Positions 1-8,931 of a stretch of 64,000 nt of DNA are shown in pieces. The stretch lies in the NCBI GenBank assembly GCA_024648695.1, contig JACAVV010000015.1, forward strand, positions 1 to 64,000. The letters are read 5' to 3'. Under the pieces are notes generated by a model that saw nothing but the letters and a program-made list of their open reading frames with translations, was not told the DNA's origin and searched no databases. Each line of letters begins with the position of its first letter. The first letter of the stretch is position 1. Origin of the DNA: Nitrospina sp. Lineage in GTDB: Bacteria > Nitrospinota > Nitrospinia > Nitrospinales > JACRGP01. Made by a program: the position numbers and the translations under genes.

Positions 1-304
1 GAAAAGTACCTCAAAAGTTCCCTAAATTTCTTGGTCGAAATTCGGGCGCGTTTTAAAATCGGGTTTCGCCGCTTCATAACTACATTTTAGCCCTCTTTGG
101 AGGACGTTAACTAGTCATGAACCAAAATAAAAATAACCGAACGTCATTCTGAGAAAAAGACAAGGAGGCTCCTGATGTCCTTCGCCGATCAATGTAATAA
201 AAGCAAAATACTTATGACATAAATGTCATTTTTTTCCTGGAAACTTAATGTAAATTTGATATTCTTTGTAAATTGTCCTACCATTCACCTGTATGGGAGG
301 ATCC
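1..304. other. Leading intergenic region
   Basis: No convincing coding sequence is seen in this stretch. The last bases (295-300, GGGAGG) are the ribosome binding site of the following histidine kinase. A short segment near 143-152 (GTCATTCTGAG) resembles the core of a widespread bacterial intergenic repeat, but it is too short to call. The region is AT-rich just upstream of the kinase gene, as expected for a promoter, but I could not pick a confident -35/-10 pair. Confidence 0.4.
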
Positions 305-2305
305 ATGGAACGGGAAATGAGCTTCACCACAAAGATAATGCTTGCCTTGTTTTTGAGTGTGGGGGTACCTGTATTGGGCAGTTTAATGTTCAATGCTTAT
401 ATTCCCGAATGGCGTCTCGAAAACGAGTCCCTGCATGCGATGATGGAGAGTTTGGGAGGGTGCCTGGCTCTTACATTGGGATCGGTTTTACTACTCAGTT
501 TTAAAAACTCTAAGAATAAAGACTATCCCTGGATTGCCTGCGCGCTTTTTAGTATGGGGACCCTGGACATTTTCCATGCTTCCGAAGCTTTGGGAAAACT
601 GTTCGTTTGGTATCACTCCACCGCCCACTTTGCTGGTGGATTGTTTTTTTCCATGGTTCTTTTACCGGAAGCCTGGAAGGACAAAGTTAAAACCGGTCCT
701 TTACTGCTGGCAACCCTGACGGGTACTCTGGTTTTTGGCGCAGGGTCCCTGTTGGCAGAAAACTCCGTTCCGGCCATGGTGTTGAACGGGCATTTCACCC
801 CACTCGCCAGACTGCTTAATATTTCAGGCGGCATCGGTTTTTTGCTGGCCGCATATCATTTCTTCTTCAAAGCCCGGAAAAAAAATGAACCGGGAGATTT
901 TTTATTCGCGATCCACACCACGCTTTTTGGCGTTGCGGGAATCTTGTTCGAGATGTCCGTGTTGTGGAATGGAAGCTGGTGGTTGTGGCATTTTCTTCGC
1001 CTTGTTGCCTATTTAACCGGGTTTGTATTCGCCGTAAAACAATTTATTGATCAGGCGGATATGGTTCAACAAGCCAAATCCAGACTGGAAGCCACGATAG
1101 TGGATCTGGAAGAAGCCAGATCCCGGGCGGAAAAAGCCAGTCAGGCCAAATCCCGGTTCCTGGCCCAAATGAGCCACGAACTAAGAACCCCTCTGAATTC
1201 TATTCTTGGGTTTTCCCAATTATTGATCTTGAAAAAACAGCATTTGGATTCCGACCAACTCCATCAAATAAAGCATATCGAAAAGTCCGGAGAACTGTTA
1301 TTGGGCCTGATTACGGATATTCTGGATTTCTCAAAAATAGAGGAAGGGAAACAGGAGGTTTTCCTGGAACCTGTTTCGCTTATTGAGATCGTTCAGGAAA
1401 CTCTGGAAGCCATGAAGCCCATTGCCAATAGGAGTGAGGTGACACTGAATTATGATCTGGACAACTGGAAACACCTTCGTGTCCATGCAGACAAATTTCG
1501 TTTAAAGCAGGTTTTGTTCAACCTCGTTTCAAACGGGATCAAATACAATGTGCCCTCAGGTACCGTTGACTTGACTTGTAAACAGGAAAAGGGGAAGGAC
1601 CGCTTCACCCTGATGGTAACAGACACAGGAAGGGGTATTCCCGAAGAAGATCTTGACAAAGTATTTGAACCTTTTGAACGCCTTGCAATGAGCAACACCG
1701 CCATTCCGGGTTCAGGAATTGGGCTCACCATTTCAAAAAAACTGGTCGAAATGATGCAAGGTAGCTTGACGATAAAAAGTCGAGTAAACCAGGGAACGAC
1801 CTTCTTTATAACGCTTTCAGGTTATCCGGATACAATGGAAGTCGATCAGAATAATGAGGAACCCGTTTTAATCTCCGAAAAAATAAGAGATTCGGGGTAC
1901 GAGGGAGATGATAATCGCAAAGCGGTCCTGTACATCGAAGACAATGAAGTCAATCTTTTTTTTATGGAGGATTTCTTCAAGAATTTTTCCAATATAAAAC
2001 TGGTTTCGGCAAAAGATGCCGAATTGGGTTTGCAAATGGCCAGCTCTCAAAACTTTGACCTCATTTTGATGGATATTCTTCTTCCAGGAATGAATGGTAT
2101 AGAAGCTTGCAGACAATTAAAAAAATCATCCCGAACCGAAAATCTCCCGGTATTGGCTATAAGCGCACTGGCCGCCAAACGTGATATTGAAAAGGCCATG
2201 CAATCGGGATTCGACGATTATTTTACCAAACCGGTGGATTGCAATGCGTTACGATCTGTTTTGGAAAAGAAGCTGGGGTCCCTGGTTAGTCAATCTGCAG
2301 GATAA
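305..2305 (+). CDS. Hybrid sensor histidine kinase with membrane sensor and C-terminal receiver
   Basis: This is an inner-membrane sensor kinase that should autophosphorylate and pass phosphate to its own receiver domain. Residues 1-250 hold about seven hydrophobic segments of MASE-like character (including FSMGTLDIFHA), followed by a linker and short coiled coil. The HisKA motif SHELRTPLNS has the phosphoacceptor at H291. The HATPase domain shows the N box around N410 and the G motifs DTGRGIPEE and GSGIGLTI. The receiver (about 545-660) has phosphoacceptor D590 in MDILLPGMNG. I chose ATG 305 over ATG 293 because GGGAGG lies 4 bases upstream of 305. There is no output domain after the receiver and no response regulator nearby, so the downstream partner is unknown. 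The signal sensed is also unknown. Confidence 0.93.
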   Translation: MEREMSFTTKIMLALFLSVGVPVLGSLMFNAYIPEWRLENESLHAMMESLGGCLALTLGSVLLLSFKNSKNKDYPWIACALFSMGTLDIFHASEALGKLFVWYHSTAHFAGGLFFSMVLLPEAWKDKVKTGPLLLATLTGTLVFGAGSLLAENSVPAMVLNGHFTPLARLLNISGGIGFLLAAYHFFFKARKKNEPGDFLFAIHTTLFGVAGILFEMSVLWNGSWWLWHFLRLVAYLTGFVFAVKQFIDQADMVQQAKSRLEATIVDLEEARSRAEKASQAKSRFLAQMSHELRTPLNSILGFSQLLILKKQHLDSDQLHQIKHIEKSGELLLGLITDILDFSKIEEGKQEVFLEPVSLIEIVQETLEAMKPIANRSEVTLNYDLDNWKHLRVHADKFRLKQVLFNLVSNGIKYNVPSGTVDLTCKQEKGKDRFTLMVTDTGRGIPEEDLDKVFEPFERLAMSNTAIPGSGIGLTISKKLVEMMQGSLTIKSRVNQGTTFFITLSGYPDTMEVDQNNEEPVLISEKIRDSGYEGDDNRKAVLYIEDNEVNLFFMEDFFKNFSNIKLVSAKDAELGLQMASSQNFDLILMDILLPGMNGIEACRQLKKSSRTENLPVLAISALAAKRDIEKAMQSGFDDYFTKPVDCNALRSVLEKKLGSLVSQSAG

Positions 2306-2311
2306 CACCTT

Positions 2312-3706
2312 TTGAATCCCTTAAAAGTTTACTCTCCTTACAATAAAAATATAATTCGGGAACTCCCTCTGAATTCGCAAACGGATTTGGAAAAGGCCCT
2401 GAGTGAAGCGAGCGCACTGGCAAAAGACCCGGATCGTACCCTGCCCCCTTTTCAACGAATGGAAATTCTGGAGCGCTGTGCGAACCTGGTTGAACAACGG
2501 CTGGAAGACTACGCCCGGCAAGCGGCAGAAGAAGGCGGCAAACCTCTCATAGATTCACGCGTTGAGTTGAAGCGGGCGGTCCAGGGGATTCGTGAAGCCG
2601 CACGCTCTGTAAACCGGGTGACGGGTCACGAAATACCCATGGGCCTGACGCCCTCTTCGACCCAGCGGTTGGCCTTCACTCAACGCGAGCCGATTGGGGT
2701 GGTGGTGGCAGTCAGCGCATTCAATCATCCTTTTAACCTCATTGTGCATCAGGTGGTCCCGGCAGTGGCGGTGGGGTGTCCGGTGATTGTGAAGCCTGCT
2801 TTGACGACCCCGATATCCTGCTTCAATCTCGTGGACTGTTTGTATGAGGCAGGCCTGCCTGAGGATTTCTGCCGGGTTTTGCTTTTGGAAAATGAGTTGT
2901 CTGAAAAACTGGTAACGGATTCCCGAGTCGATTTTTTCTCCTTCATCGGTTCCGCCAAAGTGGGCTGGTGGTTGCGCTCCCGATTGTCGCCCGGAACGCG
3001 ATGCACTTTGGAACATGGCGGTGCCGCGCCGGTGATATTCACTCCTTCCGCAAATTTGGATTCTGCATTGCCTCTGCTGATTAAAGGGGGATTCTATCAC
3101 GCCGGACAAGTGTGCGTTTCGGTCCAGCGTGTATTTGCCCATGAAGATGTGGTGGCCCGTTTGGGCGAGGGATTGACCACGATGGCCCAATCTCTTAAAG
3201 TAGGTGACCCCTTGAATGAAAACACAGAAGTCGGTCCGCTCATTCTGGAACGCGAGGTGGACCGCGTGCATGAGTGGGTCGAAGAAGCTCGCCAATCGGG
3301 TGCGAAAATTCTGTGCGGTGGCAAAAAGTTGAACGAAACCTGTTACGTGCCCACGGTAATTTTGAATCCGCCAGACTCCGCCCGCGTTTCGTGCTCAGAA
3401 ATTTTTGGTCCCGTGATCAATGTTTATACCTACACAGACCGCAAAGAAGCCATCGCCCGGGCCAATGCCATTCCCTATTCATTTCAGGCGGCTGTGTTCA
3501 GCAAGGACATCGATGAAGCGCTCGACACCGCCAATCGCCTCAACGCCTCTGCGGTGATGGTGAACGATCACACCGCCTTCCGCGTCGACTGGATGCCATT
3601 TGCCGGACGCAGGGAGTCAGGACTCGGCGTTGGCGGCATCCTCCCCTCCATGATGGAAATGACCGAGGAAAAAATGATAGTATTTAAGTCGGACCTTATC
3701 GGCTAA
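2312..3706 (+). CDS. NAD(P)-dependent aldehyde dehydrogenase
   Basis: Member of the aldehyde dehydrogenase superfamily, oxidising an aldehyde to a carboxylate with NAD(P)+. The hallmark residues are visible: N138 in SAFNHPF, the general base E234 in LEHGGAAP, and the nucleophile C268 in GQVCVSVQRVF. The C-terminal motif EIFGPVINVY is also present. At 464 residues it is a typical single-domain length. The gene begins with TTG, only 6 bases after the stop of the kinase gene, with AGGA about 9 bases upstream, so the two are probably co-transcribed. The overall look is closest to the glyceraldehyde-3-phosphate/lactaldehyde/phosphonoacetaldehyde-like branch. The substrate cannot be assigned from sequence. 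Confidence 0.92.
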   Translation: MNPLKVYSPYNKNIIRELPLNSQTDLEKALSEASALAKDPDRTLPPFQRMEILERCANLVEQRLEDYARQAAEEGGKPLIDSRVELKRAVQGIREAARSVNRVTGHEIPMGLTPSSTQRLAFTQREPIGVVVAVSAFNHPFNLIVHQVVPAVAVGCPVIVKPALTTPISCFNLVDCLYEAGLPEDFCRVLLLENELSEKLVTDSRVDFFSFIGSAKVGWWLRSRLSPGTRCTLEHGGAAPVIFTPSANLDSALPLLIKGGFYHAGQVCVSVQRVFAHEDVVARLGEGLTTMAQSLKVGDPLNENTEVGPLILEREVDRVHEWVEEARQSGAKILCGGKKLNETCYVPTVILNPPDSARVSCSEIFGPVINVYTYTDRKEAIARANAIPYSFQAAVFSKDIDEALDTANRLNASAVMVNDHTAFRVDWMPFAGRRESGLGVGGILPSMMEMTEEKMIVFKSDLIG

Positions 3707-3840
3707 CCTCAGTTTTGGATTTGAAAAACCCCTCATCAACCCACAGTTATTGCTGACAAACCAAAATAGACTTAATGGAATAGCGCGCAGTAAAAAACGA
3801 CAAGGGTAAATGTGCGCCTTAATAATTTGGAGACGTTTTA

Positions 3841-5448
3841 ATGAAAAAAATCGCGATCGCGGATTGGTACGTATTGAAAGACCGGGAACCTTCCTACGCA
3901 TTGGTGGCCAATGTCGATCTGGTGGTGATCCGTTATGATGACCAGGTTTCCGTGTTGTATGGCCGATGCCTGCATCGTGGAGCCTTGCTGGCAGATGGAT
4001 TTGTCGATGGCGACAACCTGATCTGCGGTGTGCATCATTGGGATTTCCGGTTCGATAGCGGCGTCAGCGAATACGATAACGACGAAGCGCTTCCCAAATT
4101 CAGTTCCTGGATCGAGAACAACCGTGTCTACGTCGACGAAGAAGAAATTTCAGCATGGCACGAGGACCATCCGCAACCTTTCAAACGCAAGGAATATCAA
4201 GGCCAGTACGCCGATCCCGAAGGCACCAGTGTAGAACCGCATACTGGTTTCATCCACACGCTGTCGAAAAATGGATTGAGCAAAATGGGGCACCACGGTC
4301 CAGTTGCCGCGATGGGGGTTCCGCAAGAGGAATTGCCGCGATGGGACGATTTGCAATTCGTCACCGCGCAGATCGCCAAAATGCCTCTGCTCGAAGACGA
4401 GCCGGTGAGTACGGGCGTGGTGATCGGACCGCGTGCTAAAAAACCTTTGCGCCTGGATATCCCCTTGCTGGTATCGGACATGAGTTTCGGCGCACTTTCC
4501 GAAGAAGCAAAAATCGCCCTGGCCAAGGGAGCCGATCTTGCAGGAACCGGGATTTGCAGTGGCGAAGGCGGCATGCTTCCCGAAGAACAGGAAGCCAATC
4601 AACGTTACTTTTACGAATTGGCGTCGGCCCGATTCGGCTATTCGATGGATAAAGTGAAAAAGTGCCAGGCCTTTCATTTCAAAGGCGGGCAGGGTGCGAA
4701 AACCGGCACCGGCGGTCACCTTCCCGGAAACAAGGTGAAGGGCAAGATTGCAGAGGTACGCGGACTGAAAGAAGGTGAACCTGCCATATCGCCACCCCGT
4801 TTTCCTGACTGGAACAATTGGAAACAGATCAAGGATTTCGCCGACCAGGTTCGAGACGAGACAGGCGGCATTCCCGTAGGCTACAAACTATCGGCCCAGC
4901 ACATCGAAAAAGATATCGACACCGCACTGAATATCGGTGTCGATTACATCATCCTCGACGGACGCGGTGGCGGCACCGGAGCCGCCCCCTTGTTGTTCCG
5001 CGATAACATTTCCGTGCCCACAATTCCGGCCCTGGCGCGGGCGCGCAAACATCTTGAGCGTATGAACCGCAATAACGTGACTCTTGTCATTACCGGCGGA
5101 CTGCGTGTCCCCGCCGACTTCGCCAAGGCCCTCGCTTTGGGAGCCGACGCCATTGCCGTGTCCAATTCAGCTTTGCAAGCCATCGGTTGCATCGCCATGC
5201 GAGCCTGTCACACCAACAATTGTCCGGTGGGCATCGCGACACAGAAGGAAAACCTGAGACGACGGCTCATTGTCGACCAGTCCGCACAAAGGCTCAACAA
5301 CTTTTTCCGTGCCTCGGTGGAGTTGATGCAAGTGATGGCACGCGCGTGCGGACATCGTCATCTCAACCAATTCAATCGCGACGATCTCATCACCTGGAAA
5401 AAAGAAATGGCGTCACTTTCCGGCGTCAGGTATGGCGGGGTGGGCTGA
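3841..5448 (+). CDS. Rieske [2Fe-2S] domain fused to FMN-binding glutamate synthase-like domain
   Basis: An unusual two-part redox protein. Residues 1-105 form a Rieske domain with the ligand pattern C43-x-H45 and C62-x2-H65. Residues about 150-530 match the FMN/synthase domain of glutamate synthase: GEGGMLPEE, KGGQGAKTGTGGHLPG, DGRGGGTGAAP and VITGGLR for the TIM barrel and flavin, then a 3Fe-4S motif C450-x5-C456-x4-C461 in the context CHTNNCPVG. There is no N-terminal glutamine amidotransferase domain, so it cannot itself hydrolyse glutamine like GltB. The Rieske domain would deliver electrons to FMN and the 3Fe-4S cluster. The true substrate of this family is unsettled. GGAG precedes the ATG. 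Confidence 0.88.
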   Translation: MKKIAIADWYVLKDREPSYALVANVDLVVIRYDDQVSVLYGRCLHRGALLADGFVDGDNLICGVHHWDFRFDSGVSEYDNDEALPKFSSWIENNRVYVDEEEISAWHEDHPQPFKRKEYQGQYADPEGTSVEPHTGFIHTLSKNGLSKMGHHGPVAAMGVPQEELPRWDDLQFVTAQIAKMPLLEDEPVSTGVVIGPRAKKPLRLDIPLLVSDMSFGALSEEAKIALAKGADLAGTGICSGEGGMLPEEQEANQRYFYELASARFGYSMDKVKKCQAFHFKGGQGAKTGTGGHLPGNKVKGKIAEVRGLKEGEPAISPPRFPDWNNWKQIKDFADQVRDETGGIPVGYKLSAQHIEKDIDTALNIGVDYIILDGRGGGTGAAPLLFRDNISVPTIPALARARKHLERMNRNNVTLVITGGLRVPADFAKALALGADAIAVSNSALQAIGCIAMRACHTNNCPVGIATQKENLRRRLIVDQSAQRLNNFFRASVELMQVMARACGHRHLNQFNRDDLITWKKEMASLSGVRYGGVG

Positions 5449-5453
5449 TCTTT

Positions 5454-5471
5454 CCTGAAACCGCTTTCAGG
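5454..5471. terminator. Small hairpin between convergent genes
   Basis: A perfect 7-bp stem (CCTGAAA / TTTCAGG) with a CCGC loop lies just after the Rieske-fusion stop codon and before the convergent peptidase gene. It has no uridine run on either strand, so termination activity is uncertain. Confidence 0.35.
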
Positions 5472-5565
5472 TCACACTTTCCTTTCAAAGGGTGTCTTCA
5501 TATCCCCTGGAGGGGTCCCAGGTACAAACCCGGTATTCAAGAATTTGGAAGATTGGAACCCGGCT

Positions 5566-6354
5566 TTATAAGGTGGAAAGAACTTTCTGTGCCGGATCTT
5601 GCTGGTAAAAATCCTTTAAAACCTGGTACAGTTCTGGATGGTAGCGTTTCATGCTTTCAGGTTTACTGAAAAAGTATTCCGTCACCACCGCGAAAAATTC
5701 CGCTTCGTTCGTCGCCGCATAACTGTCAAAGAAAACCGGTTCACCGTTTTCTACCTTGTCACGGAGTTCCAGATACTCTTCGGAACAGACCCGACTCCAC
5801 CGCAGATATTCCTCAGACGTGGTCAGGGGAGGCGTGCCGTCCGCACTGCCATCGAGCATATCCAGTTTATGGGCGAATTCGTGAAAGACGACATTATGTC
5901 CGTTTTCCGGATGCCGGGTTTCTCTTTTCACCGCGTCCCACACGAGGATCACCGGCCCGCTATGATGTGCCTCGCCAAGAATGGGAATCGGGCCACGCAC
6001 CGGGGATGTGGGGATTTCAAAAAAACCAGGGGATCTCTCTGGAGAAATGACGGTTGTGGGATAAACGTAGATGGTTTGTACATTGCGGTAATAATCGTTA
6101 GGTAATGCGAGTATCAGCAGGCAGGCCTGAGCCGCGATGATGACGCGGATTTCATCCGTCAATTCCAGCCCATTGCATCCCTCCCAATCCTTTTCGGCAA
6201 TAAAGATCCGGACAAGATCCTTCAACCGCTTTTTTTCTTCAAGATCGAGGTGTTGATAATAGGCAATGTTATTTCGAATGTATCTCTCCCACTCGCCCGG
6301 AAAAGGAACAGCCAGTATTTTCCTCCGCCGAAAATCACGAAACCAGTGCCACAT
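5566..6354 (-). CDS. mtfA: MtfA-like zinc metallopeptidase (M90 family)
   Basis: Cytosolic zinc aminopeptidase-like protein of the MtfA family. In E. coli, MtfA binds and inactivates the glucose repressor Mlc and has peptidase activity. The zinc signature H158-E159-F160-A161-H162 followed by KLDMLDG is intact, and the conserved downstream segment NEAEFFAVVTEYFF supplies the usual third ligand region. The N-terminal half with GCNGLELTDEIRVIIAAQACLL is also typical. At 262 residues it matches the family length. It is transcribed alone, convergent with the Rieske fusion. Whether an Mlc-like partner exists here cannot be judged from the window. Confidence 0.9.
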   Translation of the reverse strand: MWHWFRDFRRRKILAVPFPGEWERYIRNNIAYYQHLDLEEKKRLKDLVRIFIAEKDWEGCNGLELTDEIRVIIAAQACLLILALPNDYYRNVQTIYVYPTTVISPERSPGFFEIPTSPVRGPIPILGEAHHSGPVILVWDAVKRETRHPENGHNVVFHEFAHKLDMLDGSADGTPPLTTSEEYLRWSRVCSEEYLELRDKVENGEPVFFDSYAATNEAEFFAVVTEYFFSKPESMKRYHPELYQVLKDFYQQDPAQKVLSTL

Positions 6355-6695
6355 AAGATATCACCTACCCTCAGTTGTCGATAAGACCCCCTCTCCCCCC
6401 TCGCGTAAGAAGAAAGGGTGGGCCCAGCATAGCCTGGCATTCCCATATAAATATTATGAAGAAGAGCAAGGGGGAAAAATGAGGCCGAAGGCCAACCTTA
6501 GAGAGTACTCAATATAAAGATTGCGCCAATATAAATTGTTTTATAAGATTCATTTCTCCACGGTCAAGCATTTTAAAGTCAAGTTGCTCAAACTTCATTT
6601 CGAAGAAAAGTAGCGTATGACCGGAGTACGCCAATGGCCAAGACACGGTTAGATAAAATCTGACTTATTATAGGGATATAAATTTTTGGTTAAGG
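6355..6695. other. Intergenic region without a gene
   Basis: About 340 bases between two minus-strand genes. No credible coding sequence was found. Near 6384-6420 a pyrimidine-rich stretch (CCCCCTCTCCCCCCTCGCG) resembles a degenerate form of the CCC/GGG-rich intergenic repeat seen more clearly at 55245. The remainder is AT-rich. Promoter elements for the MtfA-like gene should lie at the left end. Confidence 0.4.
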
Positions 6696-8363
6696 TCAAT
6701 AATATTCCTCGCGGAGTGATTCGATCAGCTCCGTCGTGTCTTCTTCAAAGATCCCCATTGCGGTAAGCACAGCCCGGCCGATCTGGAGGCTCGTTTCCAA
6801 TGTTTCTGAAATTGCGACAGTTGCCCCGGCCTTTAGCAACTGGTTGCAGTGTTGCCGGTCGCGTCCACGGGCGTAAATGGCCAGGTCCGGATAAAGGAGC
6901 CGCAAGACATGCACCAGTCGTAAGGCAGGAGCCGTCCGGTCCAGCGTGCAGACCAGTGCACCGGCCCACTCCGCATCGGCCGCCTTCAGAACATTAACCT
7001 GGCTGGCATCGCCGTAAAAAACCGAGAAACCTTCCCGCCTTCCTTCCCGCACGCGGTCGGGATTACTTTCGATGGCAAGATAAGGCACATTCCCGGCCTG
7101 CAGGATCATCGCGATCCGACGGCCCACGCGACCGAAGCCGGCAATGATGACATGCGGCCACTCCCCTTCAATATGTGTGGTACTTACATCGTGTCCTTCA
7201 CCCGTATGGATGAACTGCTTGCTGAGAAATTCACCCAGATTCGCCATCAAGGGTGTGGTCATCATGGTGAGCGCGATCACCAGTGTCAGGAATTGAAAAA
7301 GATCGTTCTCCATAACGCCGTTCACCGCGGCCAGCCCAAACAGGACGAACCCGAATTCGCCACTCTGCGAAAGCAACAGGGAGACCTGAGTTGCATCCGC
7401 CCTGCCGGCACCTGTCAGCCGACACAGGATCCAGAGAATGGAGGATTTGACCACCAGAAGTCCAAATACTATTCCGGCAATTTCGACAGTGTATTGGCTG
7501 ATCAGGCTGAAATCGATGGACATTCCGACGCCCATGAAAAACAGACCCAGCAGAATTCCACGAAATGGCTGAATATCGGCAATCACCTGGTGCCGATAAT
7601 GAGAGTCCGCCATCATCAACCCGGCCAGAAACGCGCCCAGCGCCAGCGACAGGCCCACTTGCTCCATAAGCCAGGCGGTGCCCAGCACTGCGAACACCGC
7701 CGCCGCGGTGAACACCTCCGCCGTCCGGCTCGTGGCCACCAACCGCAGAGCAGGGGAAAGGAGAAACCGGCCGGCAAGGATGACGATAGCAATAGCCAGC
7801 ACGGCCTCTAACAACGCAAACTCTATCCCATGCAATAGCGAGGCATCCGCGGCGAGCAAAGAAACCAGCGTCATTAAAGGCACAACCGCGAGATCTTGTA
7901 GCAAAAGCACCGACAGTGCCGTGTAACCGTGATGAGTCCCCATGTCACCTCGCTCTGTCAGAATTTGAAGGCCAAATGCCGTTGATGAGAGTGCCAAACC
8001 AAAACCGACGATCACTGCGGGCATGAGGGGTTGACCAAACAGCAAAGCCAGGCTCATGATAACAAATCCGGTTAACATTACTTGTGCGGTACCCAGACCG
8101 AACACCATCCGCCGCATCGACCATAAGCGTTCAGGTTTCAGGTCAATGCCAATAATGAATAGCAGGAAAACTACTCCGAACTCAGCGATATCCTGAATTA
8201 TTTCAATTTGGTCGACGAAACTAAAGCCCCAGGGACCAACAACGACGCCCGCCGCCAGGTACCCCAGAACCGAACCAAGTCCCAGCCGTTGGAAGAGTGG
8301 AACGGCGATAATTGCAGCCGCTAACAGAATCAGAATGTCTGCGAGGTAATGGGTTTCAATCAT
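6696..8363 (-). CDS. CPA2-family cation:proton antiporter with TrkA-N domain (KefB/KefC-like)
   Basis: Inner-membrane monovalent cation antiporter or channel. The first roughly 385 residues form about twelve membrane segments with the CPA2 signatures GYLAAGVVVGP and GLALSSTAFGLQ. The C-terminal part is a cytosolic TrkA-N/RCK domain with the nucleotide-binding motif GFGRVGRR, followed by conserved GDAS. At 555 residues it matches KefB/KefC-type proteins, which exchange potassium (or sodium) for protons under control of NAD(H) or glutathione adducts. No KefF/KefG-like ancillary oxidoreductase lies next to it. It is divergent from the toxin-antitoxin pair downstream on the plus strand. Confidence 0.92.
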   Translation of the reverse strand: MIETHYLADILILLAAAIIAVPLFQRLGLGSVLGYLAAGVVVGPWGFSFVDQIEIIQDIAEFGVVFLLFIIGIDLKPERLWSMRRMVFGLGTAQVMLTGFVIMSLALLFGQPLMPAVIVGFGLALSSTAFGLQILTERGDMGTHHGYTALSVLLLQDLAVVPLMTLVSLLAADASLLHGIEFALLEAVLAIAIVILAGRFLLSPALRLVATSRTAEVFTAAAVFAVLGTAWLMEQVGLSLALGAFLAGLMMADSHYRHQVIADIQPFRGILLGLFFMGVGMSIDFSLISQYTVEIAGIVFGLLVVKSSILWILCRLTGAGRADATQVSLLLSQSGEFGFVLFGLAAVNGVMENDLFQFLTLVIALTMMTTPLMANLGEFLSKQFIHTGEGHDVSTTHIEGEWPHVIIAGFGRVGRRIAMILQAGNVPYLAIESNPDRVREGRREGFSVFYGDASQVNVLKAADAEWAGALVCTLDRTAPALRLVHVLRLLYPDLAIYARGRDRQHCNQLLKAGATVAISETLETSLQIGRAVLTAMGIFEEDTTELIESLREEYY

Positions 8364-8688
8364 GTCTTGCTGTCATTGTTAATCACTTTCTTAATGGGAA
8401 TAACTGCTTTTGCCAAATGGTCAAATCGCTAATTGACGGTTTTTTGAAATTTATACAAACTTTAATGTCCGTTTTGGGTCAAATGAAGACAGATGGCCTG
8501 GAAACTTGAAAACCGGCTTTTACATAACGAGCATTATCACCCACCAAAAGTGGCTTGTTTCACCCGTTTGTTGTTATTCATTATAACAAAAGCCTGATTC
8601 TCATGGCCCGATGTTTCACTTCCTTTCCTAAAGACAATTGCGAATGTGCTATTATAGTTAGACTATCTAGCTATAATGAGGTTTATCC
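8364..8688. other. Divergent intergenic region
   Basis: About 325 AT-rich bases between the minus-strand antiporter and the plus-strand toxin-antitoxin operon. No coding sequence is credible. The right end carries the palindromic operator of the toxin-antitoxin operon (described separately). Promoters for both directions must lie here. Confidence 0.5.
8654..8674. promoter_or_regulatory. Imperfect palindrome, probable antitoxin operator
   Basis: Two 9-base arms, ATAGTTAGA at 8654-8662 and TCTAGCTAT at 8666-8674, are inverted copies with 8 of 9 matches and a 3-base spacer. They overlap a TATAAT hexamer (8672-8677) and sit 14 bases before the antitoxin ATG, with GAGG at 8678-8681. Antitoxins of the Phd/YefM family autorepress by binding such palindromes at their own promoter, so this is the likely operator. 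Confidence 0.6.
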
Positions 8689-8931
8689 ATGGAATGGAAA
8701 TTGGCAGATGCGAAAAACAGATTCAGTGAACTGGTCAGCAAGGCTCTCTCGGAAGGACCTCAACGGGTATCGCGTCGCCAGGACCGGGTGGTGGTGATTT
8801 CGGAAAGCGAATACCAGCATTTGACCGGTCAAAAACCTGACTTTATTGAGTTTCTTCTTGACGATGATCTCAAGCTGAATGGAAAAGAATTTGAACGCGA
8901 CTCCTCTTTACCAAGGAAAATAAACTTGTGA
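8689..8931 (+). CDS. Phd/YefM-family antitoxin
   Basis: Small antitoxin of 80 residues. The N-terminal half has the Phd/YefM DNA-binding pattern (WKLADAKNRFSELVSKAL, then QRVSRRQDRVVVISESEYQHL). The C-terminal part, rich in acidic residues and ending in RDSSLPRKINL, would wrap the toxin. It overlaps the toxin gene by 4 bases (GTGA), so the two are translationally coupled. Repression of its own promoter is expected through the palindrome at 8654-8674. Confidence 0.9.
   Translation: MEWKLADAKNRFSELVSKALSEGPQRVSRRQDRVVVISESEYQHLTGQKPDFIEFLLDDDLKLNGKEFERDSSLPRKINL

Noticed and set aside
2555-3295. Antisense open frame opposite aldehyde dehydrogenase
   Set aside because: The plus-strand reading contains all catalytic residues of the family; the antisense translation has no recognisable domain.
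4150-4719. Antisense open frame opposite the Rieske-glutamate synthase fusion
   Set aside because: Shadow of a GC-rich gene; no start signal or motif.
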